A stretch of DNA of 44,684 nucleotides from Candidatus Angelobacter sp. Gp1-AA117 (GCA_003223515.1 QHVI01000054.1:1-44684), one strand, 5' to 3'; positions 1 to 9,291 are shown, numbered from the stretch's first letter. Notes: a model not told the origin generated them from the sequence alone. Translations and numbers: made by a program.

Positions 1-558
1 AGCACCTTCGATCCACTGTCGTCGCAGGGCATTATCAAAAGTTTGCGTTCCGGTATCTGCGCAGCCCGCAGCATCTGCCGTTCTCTGCGAGGTCACAGAA
101 ATGCGCTCGCCGAGTACGCCGATTTTGTGGAGCGTGAATACAGAAACTATCTGGATTCCCGTGCAGGGTATTACCGGCTGGAGCAGCGCTGGCCTGATTC
201 CCGGTTCTGGCAGCAGCGGCAGGAGCAGATTCATCTTGATCCCCAGCGGATGCTGCGGCTTTTGTCGCCACATCCTGTAAATCTCGACCGCATGGCTATG
301 CGTTTACCGCGCCAGCAGGTACGGTCTTTGCTATCGCTTTGTGCAACCCCCCGCAAGGCCAGTGAAGTAGTCACCGAATTCCATGTCCAGACTGAACGGA
401 GATATTCAGACCGGGATGTCGTGCTTACGCTGCAAGCATTAATCGCGCAGAACGTGCTCTCGACATCCGCAGGCACAGATTACCCCAAGCTGGCGATGCA
501 TTCACATTTTCAACAGGAGGAGATTCATGCCATTTACGTGGACGATCAACATCAATAA
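1..558 (+). CDS. C-terminal part of an FAD-dependent oxidoreductase / halogenase-like flavoprotein (5' end outside window)
   Basis: The reading frame is open from base 1 to a TAA at 556-558, so the gene starts upstream of the window. The first visible residues, STFDPLSSQGI followed by a small-residue helix, match the C-terminal FAD-contacting motif of the tryptophan-halogenase/LodB-like flavoprotein superfamily, where DPLSSQG-type segments close the FAD site. About 170 further residues follow, including an aromatic helical stretch (YRLEQRWPDSRFW) that I associate with the same superfamily. The last 32 bases overlap the next gene, suggesting translational coupling. LodB-type flavoproteins mature quinone-cofactor oxidases encoded next to them; whether such a partner lies upstream cannot be seen here. 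Family level is fairly secure, substrate is not. Confidence 0.65.
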   Translation, partial: STFDPLSSQGIIKSLRSGICAARSICRSLRGHRNALAEYADFVEREYRNYLDSRAGYYRLEQRWPDSRFWQQRQEQIHLDPQRMLRLLSPHPVNLDRMAMRLPRQQVRSLLSLCATPRKASEVVTEFHVQTERRYSDRDVVLTLQALIAQNVLSTSAGTDYPKLAMHSHFQQEEIHAIYVDDQHQ

Positions 559-835
559 GACATTGGGAACAAAGGGTGTTGTCTTTAAGCCAAATCCTTT
601 AACTCAAGTTGCTCCCGGTGACCAGATCATCTGGGCCAACAACGATACTGTTCCCCATTGGCCGGGATTGGTGAACGAAGACGGGAGCATTGATACGACC
701 TTCTTCATGCCCAACCAGATCGCACCCAACTCTACTTCTCCCACATTTTCTCCGGGAGTCGCGGCAACTCTGAATTATGCGGATTCTTTAAATCCCACGG
801 AGAAGGGAAGCATCCAGGTCAGTTCGGCCACCTAG
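527..835 (+). CDS. Small cupredoxin-like protein lacking canonical copper ligands
   Basis: This 102-residue protein starts at ATG 527 behind a strong Shine-Dalgarno (AGGAGGAG, 515-522) located inside the preceding gene. There is no signal peptide: it begins MPFTWTININ. The layout is cupredoxin-like: beta strands, a PGDQIIWANND segment, and a histidine in DTVPHWPG where plastocyanin-type proteins place their first copper ligand. The C-terminal loop that should carry Cys-x4-His-x4-Met reads NYADSLNPTEKGSIQV, with no Cys, His or Met, so a type 1 copper site looks impossible. It is probably a structural or binding relative that has lost copper, or binds something else. It sits between a flavoprotein and a multicopper oxidase (34-base gap). 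The fold assignment rests on motif reading alone. Confidence 0.7.
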   Translation: MPFTWTININKTLGTKGVVFKPNPLTQVAPGDQIIWANNDTVPHWPGLVNEDGSIDTTFFMPNQIAPNSTSPTFSPGVAATLNYADSLNPTEKGSIQVSSAT

Positions 836-869
836 TAACGACCACATTCATCTGGCGGAAATCGAAAAA

Positions 870-3596
870 ATGGAGCAGATCATGAGATATCGCAAAGTTG
901 CAACCGCACATGTTACAGGCGCCGAACGGAAGATTGCTTCCAGGTTCAGTACCTGGGTAAAGGCAAGCTGTGCTGTTCTGGCATTATTGCTTCTGGCCTT
1001 GCCTGCGCGTCCCCAGAAGGCCGCAGCACCCGCAGCCAAACCGGCTGGCCACGCTCACTCATCCGCAGTACAGCCTGCAGCTGCGCAAAATGCAGCACCG
1101 GCCCAGAATCCGGTCATCGTGAATTGCCCCAGCCCGGGCCAGGACCTGATCACGATTCCCGAAATCAAGCGCAGCGATGACGGGAAGCTGCGAGCCGTTG
1201 TCCGGCTCACGGATGGCATGCGTACTCTCTGGGGTTCGCAAGGCGTTCCCCAGACAGGATCGCCAACCGATACCCGTTGCGCGAGCCAGGACGTCCGTTA
1301 CTTCGATGGCTACAACCCATCTGACCCAAAGCCGTGGCCAAACGGACCTGAAATTCTTCCCGGTCCAACCTTGCGGGCGCATGTTGGCGACACCGTGGAA
1401 GTGATGTTTCTCAACCAGATCAACACCCAGCACTTCGCTTATACTCTGGACCAGGGCGAGCAAGGCAAGACTCCCGGTTGTGACGAAGTCTACGCATCAT
1501 CCCCAAGTGCTGACTGGAAAGCCAGCACCGCCTACAAAGCTGGTGACAGGATCACGCCCACCGCAAACAACCCCGGTGGATACTCGTTCAGAGCGAGGCA
1601 GGGGGGAACCAGCGGAGCCACTGAACCCACCTTCCCGCAGGCACAGCGCCAAACTGTAACGGATGGATCCGTTGTTTGGGCTAATACCGGCATGGGTCCC
1701 GGAACGTCCAGCCGAATCTATCCGAATGGAGGACGCCTTCCCGATTTGATGCCCAATTGCCTGCATGGATCCAGCACCGCCAATCTCCACTTCCACGGCA
1801 CACATACGACTCCGAATACAACTGGAGATAATGTGCTGCTGTTCGTACATCCAGCGTTGCGGGTGAATGGCCAGCTTCAGCCGAGTGATGCCTTCGTGAA
1901 ACGCAACTTTGCGCAGGTCTTCGCCGCGTGCGAGAAGAACGGCACTCCCACCCAGTGGAGCGAACTTCCTCTGGCGTGGCGCAAGGATCAAGAGCGGCTC
2001 CTGAAACTGTATGACAGCACGGCTCCCTACAAAGGAGTTGCGGGGAAGCTGCCTCCCGACATGCAGCTCTGGCCTCAAAATGCATCTGAAATCAAGGATG
2101 GATTGTGGCCGCAGTTCCAGATGGGCGCTTTTCCTTATTGTTTCAAGGTTCCCGTCTATGATCCTGCCAAAGTTCTGATGGGGCAGGCGCCGGGGACGCA
2201 CTGGTATCACGCGCACAAGCATGGATCCACGGCCCTGAACGTGGCCAACGGCATGACCGGAGTCTTCATTATCGAAGGCAAATACGACGATGATCTGCAT
2301 AAGTTCTACGGCCCCAAGCTGCGCGAACATGTCCTGATGCTGCAGCAACTCTCAAGTGCGCCTTTCCCGACACTCGATCCCACCCTTTCCATCGCGCCGG
2401 GCGCAGCGCGTCCACCCATCGCCGTGAACGGACGGCGCAATCCGGTTGTCACAATGAACCCTGGCGAGGTGCAGTTGTGGCGCATCGTGAACGGCGCATA
2501 CCGTGACGCCGTGCAGTTCCAGAACTTCACGCAACAGGGTTCGCAACAACCCTGCAGCAACACTGGGACATGTGTTGATTGGCGGCAGATTGCGCAGGAC
2601 GGCGTTCAACTCACATGGCAGAACTACAATTCCTTTGGCGCCATAGACAATCAGTTGAATCTTGCTCCAGCCAATCGGGCCGATTTGCTGGTGCGAGCGC
2701 CCAGCGCGCCGGGCGTTTATGTCCTGGAGGCTTTGGCCAATGAAGGGATTCCTATCCAAGACAACGACGCCAGTTATACCTTCCCGCTGCTCACGGTAAA
2801 CGTGGTGAGTGGTACCTCGATGGGCATGGATTTCATTCAGAAAGAATCGGATTTCCCAACCTTCCCGGTATTTCTGAAGGACATTCCCAATGATGAAATC
2901 TTCAATAACCGGCAGCTCGTTTTTGCCGGCAATCACAAGCAGATCGATGGCGCAAGCTTTGATCCCCACAAGATCAATCAGGCCATGCTGCTGAACACTT
3001 CAGAAGAGTGGAAGATTTCAAACCAGGCGACCGATAAAGATCATCCCTTCCACATTCACGTCAACCCTTTCCAGATTGACTCGGTGTTTGCACCGAACAG
3101 CCAGGCGGCGACTACTCCGGGCAATAAATGTTTCGTCGATCCTCTCAAACCAGAGACCTGGGCCCTCTGCTCTGCCATACCGCCACCATGGGTGTGGTGG
3201 GACACGTTTGCCATTCCGGCCACGCGGACAGACACACTCGTTTGCACCCAGGGCAATTCCGGCCTGGCATGTCCTAACCCCAACCAGGGCAGTAGCTGCG
3301 CAGCCACCCAGGTCTGCACGGTGACGTATTCTAACAATCTCACCCGCACCCTGGCTTGCAACCAGCAGAATAACGGCTCATACACCTGTCCCAATCCGCA
3401 GGGAACCACCGCCAGCGCCTGCAGTTCGCAGCAGGCATGCACGGTCAACATACCGGGATACTTCACGATGCGTTCGCGTTTCGCGGATTTCCCCGGACAA
3501 TACGTATTGCATTGCCACATCCTGATTCATGAGGACCGCGGCATGATGCAACTGGTCTCAGTCTGTCCCAACACAACCAAGTACGTGCACCAGTAA
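870..3596 (+). CDS. Secreted multicopper oxidase with two inserted modules
   Basis: A 908-residue protein, far longer than usual for the family. An N-terminal hydrophobic segment (about residues 33-46, ending ALPARPQ) looks like a signal peptide; an alternative ATG lies at 882. All four copper-binding motifs are present: HFHG (307-310), HWYHAHKHG (444-452), HPFHIH (725-730) and HCHILIHEDRGMM (881-893), so an intact T1 plus trinuclear centre is expected. Two insertions stand out. Residues about 210-275 (from SADWKAS) resemble small aromatic modules related to carbohydrate-binding families 5/12. Residues about 792-861 hold eight cysteines in a duplicated unit. Multicopper oxidases couple oxidation of phenols, metals or other donors to reduction of O2 to water; the donor here is unknown. 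A hairpin follows the stop. Catalytic family is very secure. Confidence 0.93.
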   Translation: MEQIMRYRKVATAHVTGAERKIASRFSTWVKASCAVLALLLLALPARPQKAAAPAAKPAGHAHSSAVQPAAAQNAAPAQNPVIVNCPSPGQDLITIPEIKRSDDGKLRAVVRLTDGMRTLWGSQGVPQTGSPTDTRCASQDVRYFDGYNPSDPKPWPNGPEILPGPTLRAHVGDTVEVMFLNQINTQHFAYTLDQGEQGKTPGCDEVYASSPSADWKASTAYKAGDRITPTANNPGGYSFRARQGGTSGATEPTFPQAQRQTVTDGSVVWANTGMGPGTSSRIYPNGGRLPDLMPNCLHGSSTANLHFHGTHTTPNTTGDNVLLFVHPALRVNGQLQPSDAFVKRNFAQVFAACEKNGTPTQWSELPLAWRKDQERLLKLYDSTAPYKGVAGKLPPDMQLWPQNASEIKDGLWPQFQMGAFPYCFKVPVYDPAKVLMGQAPGTHWYHAHKHGSTALNVANGMTGVFIIEGKYDDDLHKFYGPKLREHVLMLQQLSSAPFPTLDPTLSIAPGAARPPIAVNGRRNPVVTMNPGEVQLWRIVNGAYRDAVQFQNFTQQGSQQPCSNTGTCVDWRQIAQDGVQLTWQNYNSFGAIDNQLNLAPANRADLLVRAPSAPGVYVLEALANEGIPIQDNDASYTFPLLTVNVVSGTSMGMDFIQKESDFPTFPVFLKDIPNDEIFNNRQLVFAGNHKQIDGASFDPHKINQAMLLNTSEEWKISNQATDKDHPFHIHVNPFQIDSVFAPNSQAATTPGNKCFVDPLKPETWALCSAIPPPWVWWDTFAIPATRTDTLVCTQGNSGLACPNPNQGSSCAATQVCTVTYSNNLTRTLACNQQNNGSYTCPNPQGTTASACSSQQACTVNIPGYFTMRSRFADFPGQYVLHCHILIHEDRGMMQLVSVCPNTTKYVHQ

Positions 3597-3604
3597 TGAT
3601 CCAC

Positions 3605-3638
3605 GGAGACGATGCTGTGAAGCACCGTCTCCCCTTTT
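3605..3638 (+). terminator. Probable terminator after the multicopper oxidase
   Basis: Arms GGAGACG (3605-3611) and CGTCTCC (3626-3632) pair, with further pairing inside (TGCT/AGCA), followed by CCTTTT. It lies nine bases after the oxidase stop and separates it from the methyltransferase gene. Confidence 0.55.
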
Positions 3639-3700
3639 CGTACAGTCGCGCGCAGAAGCTCTGATCCACCCGGACATGGCCCCGCTGCTTTATCCTTGAG

Positions 3701-4537
3701 TTGAATCACGATCTACACCAGATTTCCGGCTATACCGCGGAGGGACAGTTGAACCGGAATGGTTCCATCTTCGACACAACCGCTGCCGGCTTTGAGCGCC
3801 ATCGTTCTCTGCCCAATGAGGTAGTGGAGGCCATTCGTCCGGCAATTCGTGCCGCAGTGCATCTTCCTGATCACGCGTATGTTCTCGACCTGGGCGCAGG
3901 CACAGGAAGAATGAGCAGGTCTTTCATTGCGGCAGGAGATTTCTACCTGGGTGTGGATTCGTCGTTTGCCATGCTGCGGGAGTTTTCAGACAGACCGGAG
4001 ATTCGCCAGGCAAAAAGCTATCTGCTGGCCCAGGTGGAGGGGCGATGTCTTCCATTTGCCAATGCTGCTTTCGATCTCGTATTGCTGATGCAGGTACTGA
4101 GCGGTGCAGGGAACTGGCGGGAGATGCTCGAAGAAACCCGGCGGGTGCTGCGTCCGGGGGGAACCATTGCCGTGGGTCATACTGTCAGCTCGGAATCAGG
4201 CATGGATGCGCAGCTTAAGCGTCAGTTGGCGGCAATTCTCGAAGAGATGCAGGTGCCCTGGCATAAACCTCGCGAGTCAAGGCAGAAAGCGCTCGGCTGG
4301 CTTGAGTCTGTTGCGGTGCGTCATGTGCATCGCGAGGCCGGGTCGTGGAAGGTGATGACCAGCGCGGATGAGTTTATGTCGCGGCGCAGGACCGGGGCGC
4401 GGTTTGCTGCATTGCCTGGTGCTGTTCAGGAGCAAGCGCTGGAAAGGCTGCATAGATGGGCTGAAGCAGAGTTTGGTTCTATCGGCAGCAAGCTTGAAGA
4501 GCAGCGTAGTTTTGAGCTGGATATTTTTGAATTCTGA
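3701..4537 (+). CDS. Class I SAM-dependent methyltransferase
   Basis: 278 residues from a TTG start at 3701; no ATG is available before the conserved core and no clear ribosome-binding site precedes it, so the start is uncertain. Motif I, VLDLGAGTGR (residues 61-70), binds S-adenosylmethionine; an acidic residue follows in LGVDSS, then a motif-II-like stretch ending FDLVLLMQVL and a post-motif RRVLRPGGTIAVGH, in the order of Methyltransf_11-type enzymes. The C-terminal half is helical and charged and gives no substrate hint. The gene lies 19 bases upstream of the MosB-like gene on the same strand and probably shares its transcript. The substrate is unknown. Confidence 0.85.
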   Translation: MNHDLHQISGYTAEGQLNRNGSIFDTTAAGFERHRSLPNEVVEAIRPAIRAAVHLPDHAYVLDLGAGTGRMSRSFIAAGDFYLGVDSSFAMLREFSDRPEIRQAKSYLLAQVEGRCLPFANAAFDLVLLMQVLSGAGNWREMLEETRRVLRPGGTIAVGHTVSSESGMDAQLKRQLAAILEEMQVPWHKPRESRQKALGWLESVAVRHVHREAGSWKVMTSADEFMSRRRTGARFAALPGAVQEQALERLHRWAEAEFGSIGSKLEEQRSFELDIFEF

Positions 4538-4555
4538 AGAGAGCTAAGGAACCCA

Positions 4556-5386
4556 ATGAAGAATCAGAACGACGGTCTCCCGGGCCTGGGACAATTACTG
4601 TCAGGGTCACTGACCGATGCATCGGTGCAAAAGGCTACGGAAGGCGCTCCGGACTTCGCCATCTTGCCATGGGTCAATGTGGTGAAGATCGGCGGCCAGA
4701 GCATCATGGATCGCGGACGAAGTGCGATTTATCCATTGGTTGAAGAAATCGTCGCTAACCTGGGCCAGCACAAGATGATTCTGGGCACAGGCGCCGGTAC
4801 GCGTGCGCGCCACATCTACAGCCTGGCGATTGACCTCGGCCTGCCTACCGGCGTACTGACCGTCCTGGGGACCGCAGTGGCGTGGCAAAACGCGCAGATG
4901 CTTCATTATCTGCTGGCACAACACGGAATCCCGTTCATCGAGCCGGAAGGATTCGGTACACTGCCGCACTATCTCATGGAACGCAATGCGGTGGTCTGCC
5001 AGGGCATGCCTCCTTATAAATTATGGGAGCCTAATCCTGACTCCGGGCGCATTCCACCGCAGCGCACCGATACCGGCTGCTTTCTCATTGCCGAGGTTTT
5101 CGGTGCTCGCAAGATGATTTACGTGAAAGATGAAGACGGTCTCTTCACTGCCGATCCCAAGAAAGACCCTGCCGCAAAGCATATTCCCCGCATCAGCGTG
5201 CAGGAACTGCTGGCCCGTGACCTCCATGACTTGATTGTGGAGCGGGCGGTGCTCGAATTCCTGGAGCGTGCGCGCAATGTTCGCGAGATCCAGTTCGTCA
5301 ACGGCCTGAAGCCCGGCCAACTCACCGCCGCACTCAACGGCGAGCCCGTAGGAACGATCATCTACAGAAACGGAGATGCAAGATGA
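4556..5386 (+). CDS. mosB: Molybdenum storage protein beta subunit-like (amino-acid-kinase fold)
   Basis: 276 residues of the amino-acid kinase fold. The segments VVKIGGQSIMDRGRS, LGTGAGTRARHIYS, GMPPYKLWEP, PPQRTDTGCFL and IYVKDEDGLFTADPK match the MosB subunit of the Azotobacter molybdenum/tungsten storage protein much better than ordinary UMP kinase, as recalled from family knowledge. MoSto is an alpha3-beta3 ATP-dependent cage that packs polyoxomolybdate or tungstate in the cytoplasm. ATP-binding glycines (KIGG, GTGAGTRAR) are present. The start follows a TAAGGA sequence. Its stop overlaps the next ATG (ATGA, 5383-5386), so both subunits are probably translationally coupled, as expected for a stoichiometric heteromer. 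A UMP-kinase-like role is the main alternative. Confidence 0.82.
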   Translation: MKNQNDGLPGLGQLLSGSLTDASVQKATEGAPDFAILPWVNVVKIGGQSIMDRGRSAIYPLVEEIVANLGQHKMILGTGAGTRARHIYSLAIDLGLPTGVLTVLGTAVAWQNAQMLHYLLAQHGIPFIEPEGFGTLPHYLMERNAVVCQGMPPYKLWEPNPDSGRIPPQRTDTGCFLIAEVFGARKMIYVKDEDGLFTADPKKDPAAKHIPRISVQELLARDLHDLIVERAVLEFLERARNVREIQFVNGLKPGQLTAALNGEPVGTIIYRNGDAR

Positions 5387-6201
5387 GCCTGGACCGCCCC
5401 TCTGCTCAGCACGTGGAGTCCACGTTGATGCGTGAATCGCTGGTGGATAAGAACGTGATCGCCCGCACCGAGGGAGAAGTCTCGTCCATCTTGCCGGACG
5501 TGAATGTGATCCAGATTGGCGGGCGCTCCATTATGGATCGTGGACGCTCCGCCTTGCTGCCATTGCTGGAAGAGATTGTCGCCAACCAGCCAAAGCATCG
5601 CATGATCATCGGCGTTGGCGCGGGTGTGCGCTCACGGCATATCTTCAGTGTGGGCCTCGATCTGGGATTGCCCACCGGAGCCCTGGCGGCCCTGAGCGCA
5701 AAAGATGCCGCACAGAATGCTTACATGGTTTCCTGCCTGCTGGCCCGGCATGGATTCGTCTACCTGGAAGCGCCCTTTGTGGTGCAACTGCTGCCAGCCA
5801 TGCTGGCGGCTGCGCGGGGCGCGGTCTTCAATGGCATCCCGCCGTATTCGTTGTGGGAGCATCCTCCCAAGATTGGCAAGCTGCCTCCGCACGGCAGTGA
5901 TGCCGGTTCTTATCTCGTAGGCGAGGTTTACGGTGTCCGCAGTGTAATCTTTCTCAAAGATGTAGATGGGCTCTATTCTGCCGACCCAAAGACGGACTCT
6001 CAGGCAGAGTTCATTCCGGAAATTCGTGCCCAGGAATTGATTGACAAGAAACTGCTCACGCTGCCGATTGAACCGGTAGTGCTGGAACTCCTGACGCGGG
6101 CCAAGCTGGCCCGGGGTGTGCGGATCGTGAATGGCTTAACGCCGGGAAATCTCACGCGAGCGCTCGCAGGAGAACCCGTAGGAACGTTGATTCGCCAGTG
6201 A
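5383..6201 (+). CDS. mosA: Molybdenum storage protein alpha subunit-like (amino-acid-kinase fold)
   Basis: 272 residues, paralogous to the preceding gene: NVIQIGGRSIMDRGRSAL, GVGAGVRSRHIFSVGLDLG, PPYSLWEHPP, PHGSDAGSYLVGE and LKDVDGLYSADPK. The RSRHIFSVGLDLGLPTG block is closest to MosA of Azotobacter as I remember it, while the upstream protein is closest to MosB, so the pair looks like a true alpha/beta set. The His-rich loop I recall after PPY in Azotobacter MosA is SLW here, so oxyanion cluster chemistry may differ. It overlaps the upstream gene by four bases (ATGA). No nitrogenase, modABC or molybdopterin gene is visible within the window. The fold is secure; the storage function is inferred. 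Confidence 0.8.
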   Translation: MSLDRPSAQHVESTLMRESLVDKNVIARTEGEVSSILPDVNVIQIGGRSIMDRGRSALLPLLEEIVANQPKHRMIIGVGAGVRSRHIFSVGLDLGLPTGALAALSAKDAAQNAYMVSCLLARHGFVYLEAPFVVQLLPAMLAAARGAVFNGIPPYSLWEHPPKIGKLPPHGSDAGSYLVGEVYGVRSVIFLKDVDGLYSADPKTDSQAEFIPEIRAQELIDKKLLTLPIEPVVLELLTRAKLARGVRIVNGLTPGNLTRALAGEPVGTLIRQ

Positions 6202-6292
6202 CTATCCAATCGCGAATTCCATTGCCAGGAGCGTTTGGGAAATTGAATGCAAGAAAGAATGTCACATGCGATCTTTGGTGGAACGATTTATG

Positions 6293-6640
6293 GTGGAAGC
6301 CCCGGACTTTAGTCCGGGGGAAGCGGGCTTCAGCCCGCGTTGATCGAAGCATAGAAAGGCTGGGCTTTTAGCCCTGGTGGCAATGCACTTAGCTCCTCAG
6401 GAAATCCGCACATCGCATCAGGGATGCGGCGGATTATGCGAATCATGAAGCGTATGTCATTGAAAATCCGGTAAGAGCGAAGTTGGTTCCGAGGGCAGAA
6501 TTGTTTCCATATTCGTCTGCGTTTCCCGGAACAGAGGTAGATGCGGCACCACCACGGCTAAAGCCAGTTCCTCCTGTTCTAAGCACTTTCGCACAGGCCT
6601 GAAGGCCTGTGCTCCCCGGACTAAAGTCCGGGGCTTCCAC
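6293..6640 (+). repeat. Paired palindromic repeats bracketing an intergenic element (REP-like)
   Basis: A 27-base sequence at 6293-6319 recurs as its exact reverse complement at 6614-6640. Each copy contains a near-perfect hairpin, CCCCGGACT-TT-AGTCCGGGG (6300-6319 and reversed at 6614-6633). Three smaller hairpins lie between: GCGGGCT/AGCCCGC (6323-6338), GGGCT/AGCCC (6362-6374) and GCACAGGCCT/AGGCCTGTGC (6591-6612). No ORF is convincing inside. The structure resembles non-autonomous REP/BIME elements. The 6202-6292 stretch before it holds nothing recognisable. Confidence 0.75.
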
Positions 6641-6670
6641 CCTTCGGCTTCCACCCTTCTTCCATCACGC

Positions 6671-6698
6671 AAAAAAAGCCCCGCTTTGAGGCGGGGCT
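6671..6698 (-). terminator. Rho-independent terminator of groESL
   Basis: On the minus strand, AGCCCCGC (read 6698 to 6691) pairs with GCGGGGCT (6684 to 6677) and is followed by a run of seven T (6677 to 6671). It lies 25 bases after the groEL stop. Confidence 0.9.
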
Positions 6699-6722
6699 TG
6701 AAGTGGAGAGCAAGCTGAAAGC

Positions 6723-8405
<1,683 letters not shown>

Positions 8406-8515
8406 TTAAATCCGCGATAGACGCGTTGAATTGAATCTTGATGCCACAGCGATTTCAGCAATGAGTAATTGGCAACTAGCAAAACCGGCTGGAGCTAACT
8501 GCCAGGTGCTATCTG

Positions 8516-8860
8516 CTATTTGCGGGCTGCTGCGCCGACTTTTTCGGGCTTCTCGGCGGCCTTGCTCTCGCCGGTCAGGATGCCCAGGATTTCTTCTTCA
8601 CGGAGGATCAGCAATTCTTCGTCGCCGATCTTGATCTCCGATCCGGCATACTTGCCGAACAGGACACGGTCGCCTTCCTTGACTGCCAATGGAATGGTCT
8701 GACCTTTTTCAAATTTGCCAGTTCCAGCCGCAATCACGACGCCTTCCTGGGGTTTTTCTTTCGCAGTATCAGGGATGATGATGCCGCCACGGACGCTCTC
8801 CGTCTCAGTAATTCTCCTGATCACGACGCGATCATGGAGTGGGGTGAGTTTTCTCGCCAT
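8516..8860 (-). CDS. groS: 10 kDa co-chaperonin GroES
   Basis: 114 residues starting [16 protein letters not shown], followed by a mobile loop ([17 protein letters not shown]) that docks onto GroEL, and [17 protein letters not shown]. GroES is usually about 95-100 residues; here a charged, Ala/Lys/Glu-rich extension (about 15 residues after EEILGILTG) adds to the C-terminus. The ribosome-binding site reads AAAGGAG seven bases before the ATG. It is the first gene of the operon, downstream of a strong promoter with a CIRCE element, so expression is expected to be repressed by HrcA and released on heat shock. Confidence 0.97.
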   Translation of the reverse strand: MARKLTPLHDRVVIRRITETESVRGGIIIPDTAKEKPQEGVVIAAGTGKFEKGQTIPLAVKEGDRVLFGKYAGSEIKIGDEELLILREEEILGILTGESKAAEKPEKVGAAARK

Positions 8861-8936
8861 TTACTAACTCCTTTCAAGATTTTTGAGTTAAGGGATTTAC
8901 TATTGCTTTTGCTACCGAAGGGGTAATGGGCTACTG

Positions 8937-8963
8937 TTAGCACTCATGCCCATCGAGTGCTAA
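8937..8963 (-). promoter_or_regulatory. CIRCE operator (HrcA-binding site)
   Basis: Perfect consensus TTAGCACTC-N9-GAGTGCTAA, with 9-base arms and a 9-base spacer, 76 bases upstream of the groES start. CIRCE is the operator of the heat-shock repressor HrcA; hrcA itself is not in this window. Confidence 0.97.
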
Positions 8964-8991
8964 TTATAAGTAAGCAGAATACCTGTGTCAA
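8963..8991 (-). promoter_or_regulatory. Sigma70-type promoter of groESL
   Basis: On the minus strand, TTGACA (8991-8986), a 17-base spacer, then TATAAT (8968-8963). The last T of the -10 box is the first base of CIRCE, so HrcA binding would cover the transcription start. Both hexamers are exact consensus. Confidence 0.93.
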
Positions 8992-9127
8992 GCGCGAAGC
9001 TATAAAAAGTTGAGTGGGAGAGACTCAGCTATTGTAGCTGCTAGCTTCTAGCTGTTTGATATTGAACGAGTTAGAGCTGTTTGTGCCGCCCCTGACGGAG
9101 CTCATTTTCGTTGTTTCGTCACAGTTC

Positions 9128-9147
9128 CCGGCGCTTACGCGCCGGGC
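9128..9147 (+). repeat. GC-rich palindrome in intergenic DNA
   Basis: CCCGGCGC (9128-9135), loop TTAC, GCGCCGGG (9140-9147): a perfect eight-base-pair hairpin, not followed by a T run. It resembles the other REP-like palindromes in the window and lies in the gene-free stretch 8992-9347. Confidence 0.6.
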
Positions 9148-9175
9148 TAACTTCTTTCGCCGCTCCGCGGCTGAA

Positions 9176-9215
9176 TTCACAAAGCGAACGACATATTCAC
9201 AAATCGAACGACATA
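9176..9215 (+). repeat. Two tandem copies of a 20-base unit
   Basis: TTCACAAAGCGAACGACATA (9176-9195) is followed directly by a second copy with one substitution (9196-9215). No gene overlaps it convincingly. Confidence 0.85.
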
Positions 9216-9234
9216 AAATAAGCCGAAGAGAAAA

Positions 9235-9291
9235 TAGCCAAAAGCCAAAAGCTAAGAGCCAAAAGCTAAGGGCCCAAAAGCCAAGAGCCGC
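9235..9291 (+). repeat. Low-complexity AGCCAAA/AGCTAAG repeat
   Basis: Tandem degenerate heptads of the form AGCCAAA, AGCTAAG and AGAGCCA. Similar strings occur near 26500-26525 and 31868-31896, always between genes. Confidence 0.7.

Noticed and set aside
9176-9291. CRISPR array
   Set aside because: The repeats are directly adjacent without unique spacers and no cas gene is present.
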